Source: Bacteroidota bacterium
Lineage (GTDB): Bacteria > Bacteroidota > Bacteroidia > Chitinophagales > Chitinophagaceae
DNA: 50,686 bases
Assembly (NCBI GenBank): GCA_023429825.1
Contig: JAEZDC010000064.1
Location: 1 to 50,686 of the forward strand
Direction: 5' to 3'
Shown here: positions 50,623 to 50,686 of the stretch, piece by piece
How the letters are laid out: each line of letters starts with the position of its first letter
How positions within the stretch are numbered: position 1 is the stretch's first letter
Position numbers and translations under genes: made by a program
The notes under the pieces: model-generated
Seen by the model: only the letters and a program-made list of their open reading frames with translations
Databases searched by the model: none
Told to the model about the DNA's origin: nothing

Positions 50623-50686
50623 ATGAAAAAGCTCCAGTTCAAAAAAGAAATACATGCGACAGCACAACGTGTGTACGAGACCATGC
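50623..50686 (+). CDS. SRPBCC-family protein, 5' end only
   Basis: ATG 50623 reads MKKLQFKKEIHATAQRVYETM and runs off the window. This resembles the start of SRPBCC/START-like ligand-binding proteins (beta strand, then a helix with VYETM). Only 21 codons are visible, so the family call is tentative. Confidence 0.6.
   Translation, partial: MKKLQFKKEIHATAQRVYETM

Overview
The window looks like a chromosomal segment of a Bacteroidota bacterium, most likely of the Chitinophagaceae type. The evidence is a PorP/SprF-family protein next to a giant protein with a gliding-motility/type IX C-terminal sorting domain, lipoproteins with Bacteroidota-style signal peptides, promoters of the TAnnTTTG class, almost no Shine-Dalgarno sequences, and moderately low GC. 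No rRNA, tRNA or CRISPR array was seen.

Positions 1 to about 40,600 are mostly ordinary core genome. Left to right: the 3' end of dnaJ and a YitT membrane protein; a minus-strand, tightly packed set (sodium symporter, O-methyltransferase, LysM glucosaminidase, hpt, VWA protein); a LOG-family gene overlapping a convergent outer-membrane protein gene; a GlcD-like oxidase; a coiled-coil protein behind a palindromic operator-like site; the PorP/SprF plus gliding-domain pair; recG; a frameshifted AAA ATPase; trpS; a deoxynucleoside kinase; a TonB-C-like protein; pckA; three YtxH-type proteins; a DPE2-type 4-alpha-glucanotransferase; a dipeptide epimerase; an ECF sigma factor; trmH; a DegQ protease; kdsA; divergent tryptophanase and tyrosine phenol-lyase genes; a glycine-zipper lipoprotein; a transglutaminase-like protein; a DUF2809 protein; and a thiolase.

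Positions about 40,800 to 49,920 are different and are the main discovery of the window. Small genes, all on the + strand, are separated by 130 to 205 base imperfect inverted repeats that look like integron attC sites: the left end carries a CTAAC/TTAAC/ATAAC-type core, the right end a GTTRRRY-like core, and a long inner stem lies between. For most cassettes the first ~10 bases are the reverse complement of the bases just before the left core at the same cassette's other end, as expected if each cassette was once a closed circle. No integrase is visible, so this is a CALIN-like array (a cluster of attC sites lacking an integrase) or a related cassette system. Cargo: a DUF2750 protein, a PorV/PorQ-like barrel, two small lipoproteins, a large coiled-coil lipoprotein, an unknown protein, a MntA/HepT toxin-antitoxin pair, a DUF5063-like protein, a TfoX-N protein and an NTF2-like lipoprotein.

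The array has been invaded by a REP-associated tyrosine transposase (RAYT) and its REP hairpins, which lie between two orphan attC halves. Further REP copies sit in a 236-base tandem duplication at the end of the TfoX-N gene. The window closes with the first codons of an SRPBCC-type gene.
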